Part shown: piece after piece, positions 48,652-60,745 of the stretch
How positions within the stretch are numbered: position 1 is the stretch's first letter
Layout of the letters: each line of letters starts with the position of its first letter
Origin: Kuschelorhynchus macadamiae
Taxonomy: Eukaryota; Arthropoda; Insecta; Coleoptera; Curculionidae
DNA length: 64,000 nucleotides
Assembly: GCA_030620095.1 (NCBI GenBank)
Contig: JAUTXW010005180.1
Location: forward strand, 911,501-975,500
Reading direction: 5' to 3'
The notes under the pieces: generated by a model
What the model saw: the letters and a program-made list of their open reading frames with translations, nothing else
Databases searched by the model: none
Told to the model about the DNA's origin: nothing
Translations under genes and position numbers: made by a program

Positions 48652-49230
48652 CGTTTTTTTTTCCTTTAACCATATATAAATATTTTGTTAATTACTTTCT
48701 TGGGCATAGGTTAAATCATTGAGAAGTAAAACTATAATTCAATCGACGTTTCTCAAGATATTTTTTCTACAATAAAAACATGTATAGTTACTACTTAAAT
48801 TTTAAAATGGTTAAAAACATTACTGAAAAAAAATCACTCAAAAAAATATTACATTTAAAACAAACAATGATCATGAAAACAAAAATACATCTAAAACAAA
48901 ATTAATATTATACAGAGTACGTACCTTGGAAACATGTCAGTTTTCCGAATGTTTTGAGATTGCAATAATTTCGACAGGTCTGGAATTCTGGTAGATAAAA
49001 ACGAGACAATTTATTCTTTTTTTTATATTTACATGCTATACCGAGTTTGGGTTTATGCTATTACTGAAATGTACAGGGTTTTATTTATGGAGTGGTTTAT
49101 TTATTGTCGACGACATAACGACATTAATTATAATTTTAATAATGAGTGATTATTATATAGCCCGACCCTTGACTTCCTTGACTGCCATTTACGGGTCACA
49201 AAACATTTCTGGTAGTATTTTATATTTACA

Positions 49231-49258
49231 ATTTGGCAATGTATGTACATTGCCAAAT
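49231..49258. repeat. Perfect 13-bp-arm hairpin
   Basis: ATTTGGCAATGTA, two bases TG, TACATTGCCAAAT: arms exactly complementary with a two-base spacer. No T-run follows, so this is not a typical terminator. It could be the fused ends of a small element. Confidence 0.9.
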
Positions 49259-50204
49259 ATGAGAATCTATAAATGGGGTAGCCTCTCATTTTCCTTAATG
49301 AAATGAAGAACTCGTTACGAGGGAATATCCGGGTAAACGCTATTAACGATCTTTTTTCTTGTAACGGAGCAAATGTTAAGAATCGACAGAGAAACAAGGT
49401 GTATATTTAATTGTAATTTATAGTATAATAAACTCTCTTTATTCCAAATTATCTGATATTGCATAATTGCAACAAATAAAGTAAACAAATACTTAGATCA
49501 GTATCAAATTGCAGTCAGTTTACAAAAGTAACCCAGTAATTTATTTAACTATATGTAGTTAATTTAAATCCACTTTAAAACGTCTCGCCAAGACTAGCTG
49601 GTCTCAATGTAGTACAAAATATACTTACGTAATATTTCATTTATTGGTATCCAAAATGCAGGTCAACTTACCTGCAACAAGAAAAAAATTACGTTGTATG
49701 TATGAACTGGCAATATTAATAAAATGGTGTGTGACCGCGGTGTACCGGGTGATCAAAAACTAATGTACGCCCATTATTTCTTTTTTTTTCTATATTAATG
49801 TGAAATACTAGAATTAACGTATCAAATAAAATTTTCTGCTTTTCTATAACGTCGGGCCGACTATATCAAGAAAATATGAGGTAAGCATCAATGAAATAAT
49901 TACATTAATATATTAAAATACATTCCAGGTGCCTTAAGGTATACCCGCAGGGAGATATTATCCTATCAACTAGATACTATCTGTTAAATTAACTTGGCAT
50001 ACTTTTGTATTTCATTTCATTTAATAAATAATCTGTAATTCTATAAGTAGTACATTTAAGTGTGCAATTTTTTACAACCTAAATAATTAAATTGAGTCTC
50101 CATTAACAGATCAGGAAATATTGACAAGCTGGTCGCTTCCTATCCATTTAACAAATTGGCGGGTTGGTCCGAAAAGTTTCTGAGGTTTATAATTATCACT
50201 AAAT

Positions 50205-50790
50205 TATTATATTGTGTTTTCTTTTTTATCTATTTTTAACCCACTTATTTTATTCCTCCTTCACATCAATGATCAGTTTTCCTCTACCAGTATTCACAGG
50301 CGTGCTGACGCTACACTTTCCTCCAACATACAATTTTCCAAACCTGCTTCGAAGACTGAAATTGATGATTGGCATAAAGTAATGACCTTCTCCCTAACTG
50401 GAGACCTCAGTAAAATTATAGAATAGGAGAAAAGAACCTTGTCCAGTTTAGTGACCCACAATCATGTTATCTCATAAATTATTTCCTACTACCCACTTCA
50501 TTCAAATGAATAATCAAATACTTGAAGCCAAAGATTTCTTTAGACTAGTTGGTGTTGCTTTTCAAAAAGATCTGCCATGATCCCGTCACCTCAACTGCCT
50601 CAGCAGCGGCGAAGAAATTCGGTTTCCTGTTTCGAACTTTAAAATATTTTTCTTCTGCCAACATCAGACCCAGTGTGAGTATTGCTAGCATATATGGAGA
50701 GCAGCCTATCCTTCAATTCTTAACAAACTTGACTCCGCCCAAAGAGCTATTCACCTGACTGATGATTCAAACATTAGAAGTTATAGGGTT
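50205..50790 (+). pseudogene. Jockey-type reverse transcriptase relic
   Basis: Plus-strand frames give LILFLLHINDQFSSTSIHRR, with FLLxIND of the RT palm, and then ATLSSNIQFSKPASKTEIDD where the active-site region has passed. TFSLTGDLSKIIE follows. After a stop and shifts the reading is ILEAKDFFRLVGVAFQKD (about 50,520-50,575), STASAAAKKFGFLFRTLKYF and SSANIRPSVSIASIYG. It ends near SAQRAIHLTDDSNI (about 50,740-50,775). This is the thumb and connection region of a Jockey-like LINE. The FADD box is destroyed and both the 5' and 3' parts are missing. It appears to be the same family as the relic at 56.6-57.8 kb, in opposite orientation. Confidence 0.85.
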
Positions 50791-52949
50791 AATTACGTAA
50801 TTTTTGAGGAATTTTTTTATATATAAATAGAGAGTGAGTATGGTTAAACTCAATTAAGAAAATTGAATCATGTATTCCTACTCCACATTCCACAAAAAGT
50901 AGTATTAAAATGCTTTTTCAAATTGCACACTCGTTCTTAAAAATAAATTTTTCGAACCTGGGATATTTGTTATCAGAATCAAGATGTCTATTTGAAAGAC
51001 ATTTAATATATAGTGTGTAATATTAAAAATATAATTTCTTTTTGTCAGTTTTAAAAATAATTCTTTAGAAAGTTTAGAGAGTAAAAGTTTTTTTTCTCTT
51101 TTTTATGTTCTTTTTTTTGTTACGTACAAAATAGTGCAATACTAAAGATTTCTATGTAAAACCTTCCGAAAAATCAACAGAAATATTAGTAAATTTTGAG
51201 TGTTCGTTTTCCATACGTTTTGATCAAGTAATTGCGAGTAAAATTTCCAAGTATATTTCACCGACTTAATGAGGCCAACAAGGTTCAAGGTAAAAGAAAA
51301 AATTAGAGTAAAATGCACCCCCGTCATATTGATCAGTTTTTAATGAATAAAAGCGAATCGAAGAATTATTCAATTTTCTTTTATTGAAGAGTTTATAATA
51401 TGTGAGCAACTGTATATCCACAGGAGTTCTATAAATCTTGACTAACTTAAAATCAGTGCTGTTGTATGACCAATCTCTCTTAACGTAGTTTTTTGTTATG
51501 GTGATTGGCGTGTAAAAATGCCAAATATCGTAGAACTTATATTTCAGTATATGTAAACTTTGTTGTTAATCATCATTTCATCATTATAATATTTAGTACC
51601 ATTAACACTCCGTATTTTCGCATTTTAAACTTACTTTTTGAATTCATATAATTATGATTATATCCGCTCTCGTATTGGCTTCAATCTAATTTGCTAAAAT
51701 CAAGACCAATATTTGATTTGACAAAAAAATTCGTAGGTAGCAAGGAAAATCTCGTCTTCCAAATTCTTTATTTGCTTAATACCGCGAGATGTGATTTTTG
51801 CAAAATTCCACATTGATACACAGTTCTTTTCATTATACAACTGCTAATAGTGGGACGGATCCACCTAATAGTGTGGATTTTGTTAGTTTTTTTATTATAG
51901 ATACGCATTTTTACCTAAAAAAAAAGCCTAACCTGAGCTAACCAAAACGCAATTCAATTTTTAAAACACAACACAACAAAATTATGTTTTGTTAAAAATA
52001 AAACACCCCTAAAATTTAACAAACTATGTTTACAAGGTTCGTTAAATAAATCTTATATTAGAAATTCAGTTACGGGCCTGCCAACGTTGGCAAGGGAGTG
52101 GTCGGTTTACAGTATGTACTGTAAATGTCTGAAACTAACCGGGCAAACCAAAATCTGACCGGCTTTGTTATGGTTACTGAAAATCCATAAATAGTAACGC
52201 ATTTCGGTCAATGAAAAAAAACTCAACCCAACTTTTTCGTAAACAAACTGAAAAATACTACCTACTTTTTTTGAAATAATTTTCTTGATTTCCAGATTGC
52301 AGGAAAAGGTGTTTGGAAAATGAATCCATATTTCTTGCAAAGATTTCTTGAAAGAAGCCAAAAAGTAATCGAATTTCAGGCGCCACGTTCCGTAAATATA
52401 CAATTTTTCAGGCATATGGTATATATGTAACGTTAAACCAGGATTTTGGTTACTTTTAGTGATTGACGGTACATACCCTTAACACCGTCCACTGATATTC
52501 TAATTAGAATAGTGCCCTTAATGAATAATGTTGGAACTTGGGTTTCTGGAAAATAGTCATAACATCATAGCATGGTGTTTCAAAATAGTATGGTGGCTTA
52601 TTGTTTCACACAATGCAAATTCTGTAAACGTTTAACGTAAAAACTAACCAATAAAGACGAAACTTAATGATAATTAAATAAAAATTAGTGATAATTTTGG
52701 AACTAAAAATAATAGTTTATAAATATCTCATATTTCAAAAAAGTATCTAACAAAACACCGAAAAACACATAAAGAAAAATAACGTTTGACGTAATTTGCA
52801 TTATGTTATATTGTCAGATAGCGGGTTTCTGTGATACTTGTGGGATTCGTTCTGCAAATCATTAGGATTTTAAAATATTTTTTTTGTACAAAATATGCTT
52901 AGTTTATAGAGAGATAGAGATTTTGAATTTTGGCACGTCAGCAACTTAG
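50791..52949. other. Unassigned AT-rich DNA
   Basis: No gene recognised. A small palindrome TTTACAGTATGTACTGTAAA lies at 52,106-52,125. Open frames at 51,142-51,327 and 52,107-52,415 (minus) have no known motif. Confidence 0.45.
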
Positions 52950-53745
52950 GCCATTTGGCGCCATTCATGATTTATTTATATGTTGTTATAAAGATTACTC
53001 TCTTTTAAAAATTAATTCTTTGAATAGATTTATAGAATCTGTTTTTATATTACAGCTTGTTCTAACATTGCCAAATAAAGGACAATCTGTCAGAATGATT
53101 TGATACTTAAAATGGAATTGAATGGAATGCATTGAGGTGGTTTTTCGGATTTTAGTAAGTATTCATGGGTAAGCATAGGGTGCCCAATTTCGAGTCTATT
53201 AATACCAGTTGATTCTTTTTTAAACGAAATTATTGATTTAAAACCATTAAAGAATTTGGGGTTGACGCTGTGTACTTATTATGACCTTCCACCAGGTCCC
53301 ACTACGATTGTATTGAATCATTTATTATTCCTTAAATAATGTGGGAAATATTTGTCTCACAGCAGATATTGGAAGCATCTTGTCCAGATGTAGTCGATTC
53401 CTTTGCAAAAAGGTCAGCCTTACAGTGACGGCATGGCCACAGGGCTAGGGATCCAAAAGAAAATCACTTCGTGATTTGTTTTAACAGACGCAGATATAGA
53501 TTTATGAATTGATGATATGAGGGGATGAGGATGATTTAATTAAGATATGGATGATGAATTTCTTCGGGGTCTTTTGAGTCATTTCAGAGCTTTTTAGATA
53601 GCAAGTAGTTTAGCAGTAAACACGCTGGAGTAGTCGTGTAATTTAACTTTAGCAGAGGACGTATTGGAGACATGAGCAGCCCCGGTGCCTGTTGCTTTTT
53701 TTTAACCGTCCGTATAGATTTTTATGATTTTTGTATTTGTTGTTA
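52950..53745 (-). pseudogene. LINE RNase H and C-terminal tail relic
   Basis: On the minus strand KIYTDG (53,715-53,740) is the RNase H start with the first catalytic Asp. GTGAAHVSNTSSAKVKLHDY and SSVFTAKLLAI follow, matching the family's SVFTAELLAI, where the catalytic Glu is replaced by Lys. Then come stops, FFWIPSPVAMPSL with ADLFAKES in the next frame (about 53,395-53,460; the family has W.PSH.GI.GNE.AD..AK), and a tail with ILTDCPLFGNVRT (about 53,050-53,100), the zinc-knuckle remnant usual in I/R1/LOA elements. The reverse transcriptase is absent, so this is an orphan tail. It is dead because of substitutions, at least five stops and frame changes. Confidence 0.8.
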
Positions 53746-54727
53746 ACAAACTCATGAAATTTATTAGTGATTATAAAGTAGTTTCTCTTTTGTCAAAATA
53801 ATTTAACGAAAAATCAATCAGAATACTGTTTGTCCAGGGAGGAAAAGTGAATTGAGGGCACGGAAACGGATCAGAAAAGCTAAAATTATGCATTCGGGCA
53901 AACATTTGGAACCTGATTTAAGAGCTGAAAGTTTTATTTAATAATTTTTTTTTGTATAAAATATGCTTAATTGAAGTTTGATTTGTAGTTAATGAGCTGT
54001 GAAGTCACTATTAGCTATTATTATTATTTAAAACTAATCTTAATTCTATATTAATTATTGCACCTTTTTTTTGTTTTATGAATTGCAGATTGGCATTGCT
54101 ATAATTTTTTAATTATAGTTGGCAGTTTGGTTTTGTAAACAAGCTAAAAATATAAAATACAACAGAAAAAAGTCGAAATATTTGGATCTACTTACACTTT
54201 GATTCTAAGATACGTTACTGCTAAAAGGTTTTTTGGCATTAAGAAATAACCTCCTAATATTTATTATTTTTTTAATTTAAACAGTATTACTCTATAGTTA
54301 TGTGTGATATTCTAGGAAAAAAACACCGATCAAAGCCTGGGAAAGTCTGAATTATAGGGGGACTAATTATATTTCAAAGATATATTTTTTAAGAGTAGAT
54401 CCTGATTTAAGCCTCCTGAAATTTTGAGTTATATAAAATTTTTTTAAACTTCAGAAGAACGTCCCTGAGATGTGAAATTTAAATATCGAATGAATCAAAA
54501 AAAATCTGAGCAATTAAAAAATGAGAGTCAAGCTTCTGAATCCATATTACCATATTCTTACATCAAAATGTTAAACAATTTTCCCGTAAACATACGTTCG
54601 GCGCAGCCATGTCAATAGCAACCCTTTTTCTATTTTTTAAGCAAAACACGTACTACCAGAAACTGGTAGATTTAAATTTAAAAATCTCGAAAACATTTGT
54701 ATCATTTTGTCTAAAGTAAGAGGGTCG
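53746..54727. other. Unassigned AT-rich DNA
   Basis: No recognisable gene. It lies between the RNase H relic and the next dispersed-repeat copy. Confidence 0.45.
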
Positions 54728-54784
54728 TATTGTAATCGAGAAAAATCACTCTCCCAGGTTTTTACAGATATTCACGTTTTAGGA

Positions 54785-54849
<65 letters not shown>

Positions 54850-55335
54850 GATAGATGCCAAAAAACATGTGTTCCTATTTTAGTCGGTATGTCTGTTTCA
54901 GGCATAGCTAAAAAACTACTTATCCGATTAAATTTTGATAATACATTTAAGTGCCAAAAGAAGATGGAACTTCAAATTTTGCACAAGAATCAAATGTCCT
55001 ATAGGGATGAACTGGTACGACTTCAAGGTTGCGAAAAAACTGACAGTCTAATAAAATGTTTAAAAATAAAGTTTTGCAAAAAAATTAGGTTTGATATAAG
55101 AATGAACACGGTAAAGTACTGGTAAGTACGAATCCAATATGGCGGAACAAGATGATGGTCTAATAAAAAGTTTTAAAAAAATCAGTGTAAAAACTACTTA
55201 TTCGAATTGATTTTAAATTTAGTATATACATCAACGGTGATAACGTATGAACTCGTGAGACTTTGGTATGAAAGCAATATGGCGCCTAATAAAAAAGGAT
55301 GAATTGGACAATGCCTTACTTTTCTTGATAAAAGG
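54728..55335 (-). repeat. Dispersed repeat family, copy H
   Basis: It begins at TATTGTAATCGAGAAAAATC with ATTCACGTTTTAG, then TAGTCGGTATGTCTGTTTCA and GCATAGCTAAAAAACTACTT. Units with GGAACTTCAAATTTTGCACA, AATATGGCGGAACAAGATGA and AATATGGCGCCTAATAAAAA follow. The terminal hairpin is largely lost. The 78-codon open frame at 54,889-55,125 is repeat sequence and does not code. Confidence 0.82.
54789..54848. repeat. (TA)n microsatellite inside repeat copy H
   Basis: About 60 bases of TA, with one T interruption near 54,839, lie between AGGAATACA and GATAGATGCCAAAAAAC. Other copies have only GC(T)AGATGCCAAAAAA at this site. Confidence 0.93.
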
Positions 55336-56649
55336 AAGGATTCAATCAAAACCAACACTAACTTTAAGAACGAAAGAACCACGATAAGGCTAAATCTACA
55401 AAAAGCAAGATCACATTTAAGCTGGCAAAACCAAGGCCAAGACTAGGAATGCAAACCAAGAATACATAATAAGACAGTTAAGATCTCAACCTTTTAGTTA
55501 ATGCCCATAGAAGCCAGCTGAACATAACAAACAATCGCTTACGCCGCGTGCTATATTCACTACAAAAGGTATGATCTCATCGTAACAAAATTGATGATTT
55601 TTTAGAGTTATTATTACCATTAAGAAAGGTAACAGAATCAACAGCTAGAAAAATAATTAACTTACTTACAACATATTATCAGTATTTACATTTGTCATCA
55701 ATGAAACATTGAGATCTTAATTAGAATCCCAATAAACCTGTGGTATTTAATAAGTTTTTTAAAATGGTCCAATCAAACTTTAAAAAATTCTCTTTAAGAG
55801 ACTCATGTTGCAGATAATTTTTGGAAATAATAGAGATATCCATCTTTAAATTATTCTTAGCACATATGCTACTGACGTTAGTTTAAGAATTATATAGAAC
55901 TTGTACTTGTAGGTTTTTATAAGATTTTTTTAGAATGTCTTACAAAAAAAAATCAAATGGATTTAAAAACTAGCAAATTTTATAGCACATCGATAAACTT
56001 ATTGACATAGCAAGATTCGATGGACTTATCAATATTTTCTTACAATTAAATAAAGACGGTGAGTAGACCATGGCCCGATAATGTGTATACACTCGAATTT
56101 ACTGGGTTTACGCGGAACATCACGCATTGCGTTTACTTTCTGGATCCCTGCAAAAAAAAACAATATTGCATTTTGATTAAAAACAAAAAATCCGAAATGA
56201 AACAGTTGCACTAATAGGTGAGAATTTATTAGGGAAATATCCAGCAAGAAGATCGAACTAACCTTCCTCACAAATTCAAGGAGAAACCTGTGATTTGTAG
56301 CAGGTATTTTGGTCAATATCAGCTAAGGAAACATCATTGCAATGTAAAACTAAGAGAAACTTCTACTTGCAAAGGTTATGAATAAGAAATTGAGGCAATA
56401 TCATATTTCCTATGGGGAGAGTCCTGCGGTCTCATTGATGAAAGAGTTTATACAGGAAATGTTCTTGAAAAAGCAACTGCTCTTCCCTTCGGTTTTATTG
56501 TATAAACATATTGGTGATATCACCAATGAAAGGAACCCTGAGTTTCTGCATTGCATAACGACCAAAAGACATATTTTTTTAACTTTCGTAGCAAAATGGC
56601 GTTTTGACATATTTTAACACATGAGTTTAGCGGCTTCTATTGGCCCGAC
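55336..56649. other. Unassigned DNA with short open frames
   Basis: Frames of 79-95 codons occur on both strands at 56,029-56,617. Neither shows a motif I know. The composition is slightly less AT-rich here, so a decayed insertion is possible. Confidence 0.4.
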
Positions 56650-57780
56650 CGGAACTAAATGTCATAAAATTTTCGGATTTTAAGTTTTAAGCAGATTGGG
56701 GAAAGAGGGAAAGGTCTGCGTCAACATAGTGGGAGGTCATCGGACTTTGCAGTTAGACGATGTGGATGTATGCGGATCGATGCACGTGTTTATCTTGCAG
56801 GGATGACTAAAGCATAACGGATGATATTTCAATTGAGACAGATCGTCGACAATACGACGATTCTTTAAAAAGGCTACCTTCCTTGTAATATTTAAATAAT
56901 CAATCAGGCGAATAATTTTTCTTTGGACAGGGTCAACTTATCAGTTGTGCTTTAGTCACGTTAAACTTGACAAGGTTCTTTGCTCACCATTATAAGATTT
57001 ATAGAGGTATTCGGTTACGGATAAAGTCTACTCTGCGCCTATCATTAATTTCAGTCTTGGAAACAGATTTCGTAAATTGTATGTTGGAATGGAGAGTACT
57101 GTTGACATAATAATGTGGATAGGATTGCTGGTAAAAGAAAGCAGATCATTGATGTGCAGGAGGAATAGGGTAAGTGCCATTGCAGAACCCTGTAAAACGT
57201 CTGTCCCGATTTTACGAGAGTCAGATGAATGACCAACAATCACTTCAGAAATACTGAAATGCAAGAAAGTTCACAATCTAAATACAAAGTCTCGAAAGAA
57301 GACCATAAGCAGGATGTTTGTCATGTTGAACTATATCCAATGATTTGGATATTGTGAGGGTTCCCCGTGGAATTTCATGGACTTGTTTCAGTTGTGAGTT
57401 CCGAAGGTAGGAAGATCATGGCGAAAATCGTATTGCTTATCATGGACACGTTTCAAAGTAATTTAATAGATCAGTACTGAGAAACTTTTCTATTGCCTTA
57501 TTTATAATTGGGTATAGGGATATAGATCAGTAGTTAAATGGAAGAGTTTTAGATCCCTTTTTGGGACAGGCTGTACTCGAAGAGATTTTGAGCTTTTGTA
57601 AAATGCCTTTGTAATAGGACATTTGGATTAACCTGGTAAGGGTAGGGGCCACTATAGAGGTGCACTTTTTTAGGACTATGGCCGGAGTACTATCACAGCC
57701 AGAGGACCTTTTGAGAATACGTCAAACCTTTCTAACTCTACACGTAATTTCGTGTATATTGTATGGTTATATACTGATAG
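56650..57780 (-). pseudogene. Jockey-type reverse transcriptase relic
   Basis: Minus-strand order: SSGCDSTPAIVLKKCTSIVA and LIQMSYYKGI (57,600-57,700, RT block with GPD.iPa.VLK), then KKGSKTLPFNY (57,540), where the family has KKG...NYRPI. Weak palm traces at 57,300-57,470 come next. The readable frame 57,028-57,264 follows with VIVGHSSDSRKIGTDVLQGS and LFLLHINDLLSFTSNPIH. The catalytic ADD is altered, with IMSTVLS in its place. Downstream traces GEQRTLSSLT and HVHRSAYIH reach about 56,650. Blocks are separated by stops and shifts. The same LINDL..STSNPIH signature occurs in the plus-strand relic at 50.2 kb, so both derive from one family. Confidence 0.85.
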
Positions 57781-58498
57781 AAACGAGAAATGTGGAGAAA
57801 GAATTATATAATATGCTATTTTGAAGAGATTACAAAAACTACATTAAAAAAATAAAACATTCAAGTTAGCTCTTTGCAAAAATAACTGTAGACGATTCAG
57901 TTTTGTTGTAACCTTTTTATTAGATACATATATCTGCAATTTGGTAAGCCTAGAGAGCAATAAGAGTAAAAAATTCTTAAAATACAAGTAAAATTATGAA
58001 GACTTGTGGTTTTTATTATTTTGTAGGTTAAATGTTGGATATATATACATGTCAATAACGCTATTTTTTACTAACGTTAAAAAAATAGCTTCCGGTCGTT
58101 CTGCCTCGAAAAACCTCTTTTCCTTTATGATCCCACCAACATGTTAATAACAAAAAATCAATGGGGAAGAGCAGTTTTTTTACCAAGATTTTCGATAGAT
58201 TGACTCTAATATAAGCGTAGTTTCTTTAGGCGACATTATCGTCTATTTTATATGAATTGATTAGTTGAGGGCCCACGATAAGCGATTATTCTAGGGAGGA
58301 CTTATACAGTCAAAAAGACACAAGGACCTAATTACCTTTAGATGTTTTGGTTCTAACTACAGTGAGAACCTGATAAAAAAAATTATTTTAATAATTTTAA
58401 AAAATCAAGGAAATAGTATTTATGTTGGATCCCCAGCAACACAATTCGAAAATGTTTACAACGCTTTAGCGCTGAATTCTCAGCGGTTTGTTTTTTTA
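57781..58498. other. Unassigned AT-rich DNA
   Basis: Nothing recognised up to the hairpin that starts the next repeat copy. Confidence 0.45.
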
Positions 58499-59515
58499 CT
58501 TCCCTCGTAAAAGGGAAGTGTTGTAATCGTGAAAAAAAACAATCTCCGAGATTTTTTCAGATCTTCACGTTTCAGGGTTTCTACTTGACGAAAAATATGT
58601 TTTCTCAATTCCGTCGGTTTGTCTGTTCACGGCGTAGCTAAAAAACTAGTTACTCTATTTGCTAAATTTCGGTCAAAGATTAAGGGACATATGGGGATGA
58701 CCTGGTAACATTTTGGTAAAAATAATAATAAAATATTTAAAACATTAGCCTTACTTAATGGACTGACTTCAAATTGTGTGTCATAACTAATTGTGGTATA
58801 GGGATCAACTAGTAAAATAGTGGTACTAATTCAAGATGGCCGAACAAAATAAATGTTTTTAATTGTGGAAAAATCACTCTCTCAGGTTTTATACACCTTT
58901 ACGTTTTAGCGTCGCTTGATGCCAAAAAAATATGTTTTATCAATTCGGTCTGTCTGTCAGTTTGCGGCATAATTTAAATACTGCTTACTCGATTGACTTC
59001 AAATTTTGACCAATAATTAAGATTTATATGAGGATGATCTGGTAATATTTTGGTAGAAATACAGTGTGGCAAACCAAAATGGCGGCCTAGTAAATTGTAA
59101 AAAAAATTATTATGAGAAAACTGTTTATCCAATTTATTTTAAATTTTGCAAAAACATCAAGTATTATGTTGGAATCAACCGGTAAAATTTGAGTCCGAAT
59201 CCAAGATGGCGGAACAAAATAGCTGTATAATAAAATATTTCAAAATTCAGCCTGAAGAAACTACTTATACAACTAATTGTGGTATAGGGCTCAACTAGAA
59301 AAACTGTGTTACTAATTATTGATGGCGGAACAAAATGGCGACGTTTTAGTGTCCCTAAAATTCCTTCGGTCCATCTGTCGGTCTGTCTGTCAGTTCGCGA
59401 CATAGCTTAAATTTTACTTAAACGATTGACTTCAAATTTTGACCAAAAATTAAGGGTTATATGGGGTTGACCTGATAATATTTTAGTAACACTTTAAAAT
59501 GGCGGAACAATGAAA
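58499..59515 (-). repeat. Dispersed repeat family, copy I (three modules)
   Basis: It begins with the intact terminal hairpin ACTTCCCTCGTAAAAGGGAAGT, followed by TTGTAATCGTG and TCAATTCCGTCGG. The terminal module recurs at about 58,865-58,960 (CAATTCGGTCTGTCTGTCAG) and 59,340-59,400 (GGTCTGTCTGTCAGTTCGC). Units carry AAAATGGCGGCCTAG (59,083), AAGATGGCGGAACAAAAT (59,202) and AAAATGGCGGAACAATG (59,496). This is a composite of at least three 3' modules fused in tandem. Confidence 0.87.
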
Positions 59516-59523
59516 AAAAAATT

Positions 59524-60417
59524 GTTAGAATGGTGTATTATTTGGGGTTACGATCCAGTAAAAGAGAAACAAGCCTTTTTTTAAATGTTGCATCTCAGGG
59601 CACGTATAAGATCCTATATCCCGAATCAAATTCATGTTATGACTTTGCCTACCTCGTTGGTGCGCAGATATTTCCCAGTTATTGAGTTTCTAAATGGTTT
59701 TCTTTAACGATTCTCTGATGTTGTTATGTTAGAGTGGTGTATTATTTAGGGGTTAGGATCCAGTAAAAAAACAAACGACTCCTTTTAAATTGTCGATGTT
59801 TCCCAAGTTTATTGTTGCATCCTCAGGACACATAGATTCTATATCCTGCATGAAACCCATATTATCCGTCTTTACCTACTCCGTTGGTCCGTAGATATTT
59901 CCCATATATTAAGTTTCTAAATAGTTTTCGTTAACGATCCTCTTGTTATGTTAGAGTGGTGTATTATTTGGGGTTAGGACCCAAGAAAAAACAAAATACT
60001 TTTTTTAAATTGTTGACGTTTTGCAACTTTATTGTTGCATCAGGATACAAAGATTCTAAATCCTGCATGAAACACATATTATCAGTCTTTACCTACTACG
60101 TTGGTTTCCAGATATTTCCCAGATAACAAGTTTCTAAATAGTTTTCGTTAGCGATCCTCTTGTTTTTATGTTAAAGTGGTGTATTATTTGGGGTTAAGAT
60201 CCAGAAAAAAGAACAATTTTGTTTTAAATTGTCAACGTTTCCCGACTTTATTGTTGCATTCTCAAGACATATATAGATTTTATATCTTATATGAAACCTA
60301 TATTATCAGTCTTTACCTACTCGGTTGGTTCGCAGATATTTCCCAGATATTAAATTTCTAAATGGTTTTGGTTAACGGTCTTCTTGTTGTGACAGTGGTG
60401 TATTATTTGGGGTTAGG
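59524..60417 (+). repeat. Tandem satellite, about 219-bp unit, four copies
   Basis: Unit starts GTTAGAGTGGTGTATTATTT followed by GGGGTTAGGA occur at 59,524, 59,728, 59,950, 60,170 and (truncated) 60,389, giving spacings of about 204, 222, 220 and 219. Every unit contains TTTATTGTTGCATC or a relative, CATGAAACCCATATTATC, TTTACCTACTCCGTTGGT and CAGATATTTCCCAGATAT. No open frame or inverted ends are visible within a unit. Confidence 0.93.
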
Positions 60418-60470
60418 AAATATCTGCGGACCACCGGAGTAGATAAATACTGATAATATGGGTTTCATGC
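60418..60470 (-). repeat. Inverted fragment of the 219-bp satellite
   Basis: AAATATCTGCGGACCACCGG, AGTAGATAAATACTGATAAT and ATGGGTTTCATGC are the reverse complement of part of the preceding satellite unit. The array therefore turns direction after the start of a fifth unit, and then changes directly to dispersed-repeat sequence. Confidence 0.9.
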
Positions 60471-60745
60471 GTCAAAATGGGATAAACTGGTACAAATTCA
60501 ACATGACGTAGCAGAATGACGGTATGTGTCAATGTAAAAACTACTTATTGAGTTTATTTTAAATTATGCGCAAAAGTCAAGTCTGACATAGAATCCAATA
60601 TGATGGAACAATAAGATGAAAAGACAGTGTATGTAGCATAAATAAAAATGAAAAGACAACTGAACTAAATTGGGTTATACTTCACTATTCCTAACAAATG
60701 CAAAAAAAATATAACGAACGAAGTTCCGGGTAAAGGAAATTTACC
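60471..60745 (-). repeat. Dispersed repeat family, copy J (5' end part)
   Basis: CAAAATGGGATAAACTGGTA, then CTACTTATTGAGTTTATTTT, GAAAAGACAGTGTATG, GAACTAAATTGGGTTATACT and GAAGTTCCGGGTAAAGGAAA. It carries the 5' end of the family in the same order as copy G and lacks the hairpin end. Confidence 0.82.

Larger units (their letters stand above)
48036..50204. other. Unassigned DNA with a TA tract and a perfect hairpin
   Basis: A TA tract (48,574-48,649) and a hairpin (49,231-49,258) are listed separately. No gene is recognised. Near 49,743 TACCGGGTGATCAAAA could be a solo transposon end, but no partner was seen. Confidence 0.45.

Noticed and set aside
56029..56617. Overlapping 79-95-codon frames on opposite strands as a small gene
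   Set aside because: No recognisable motif, no start context or splice signals I can defend, and antisense overlap.
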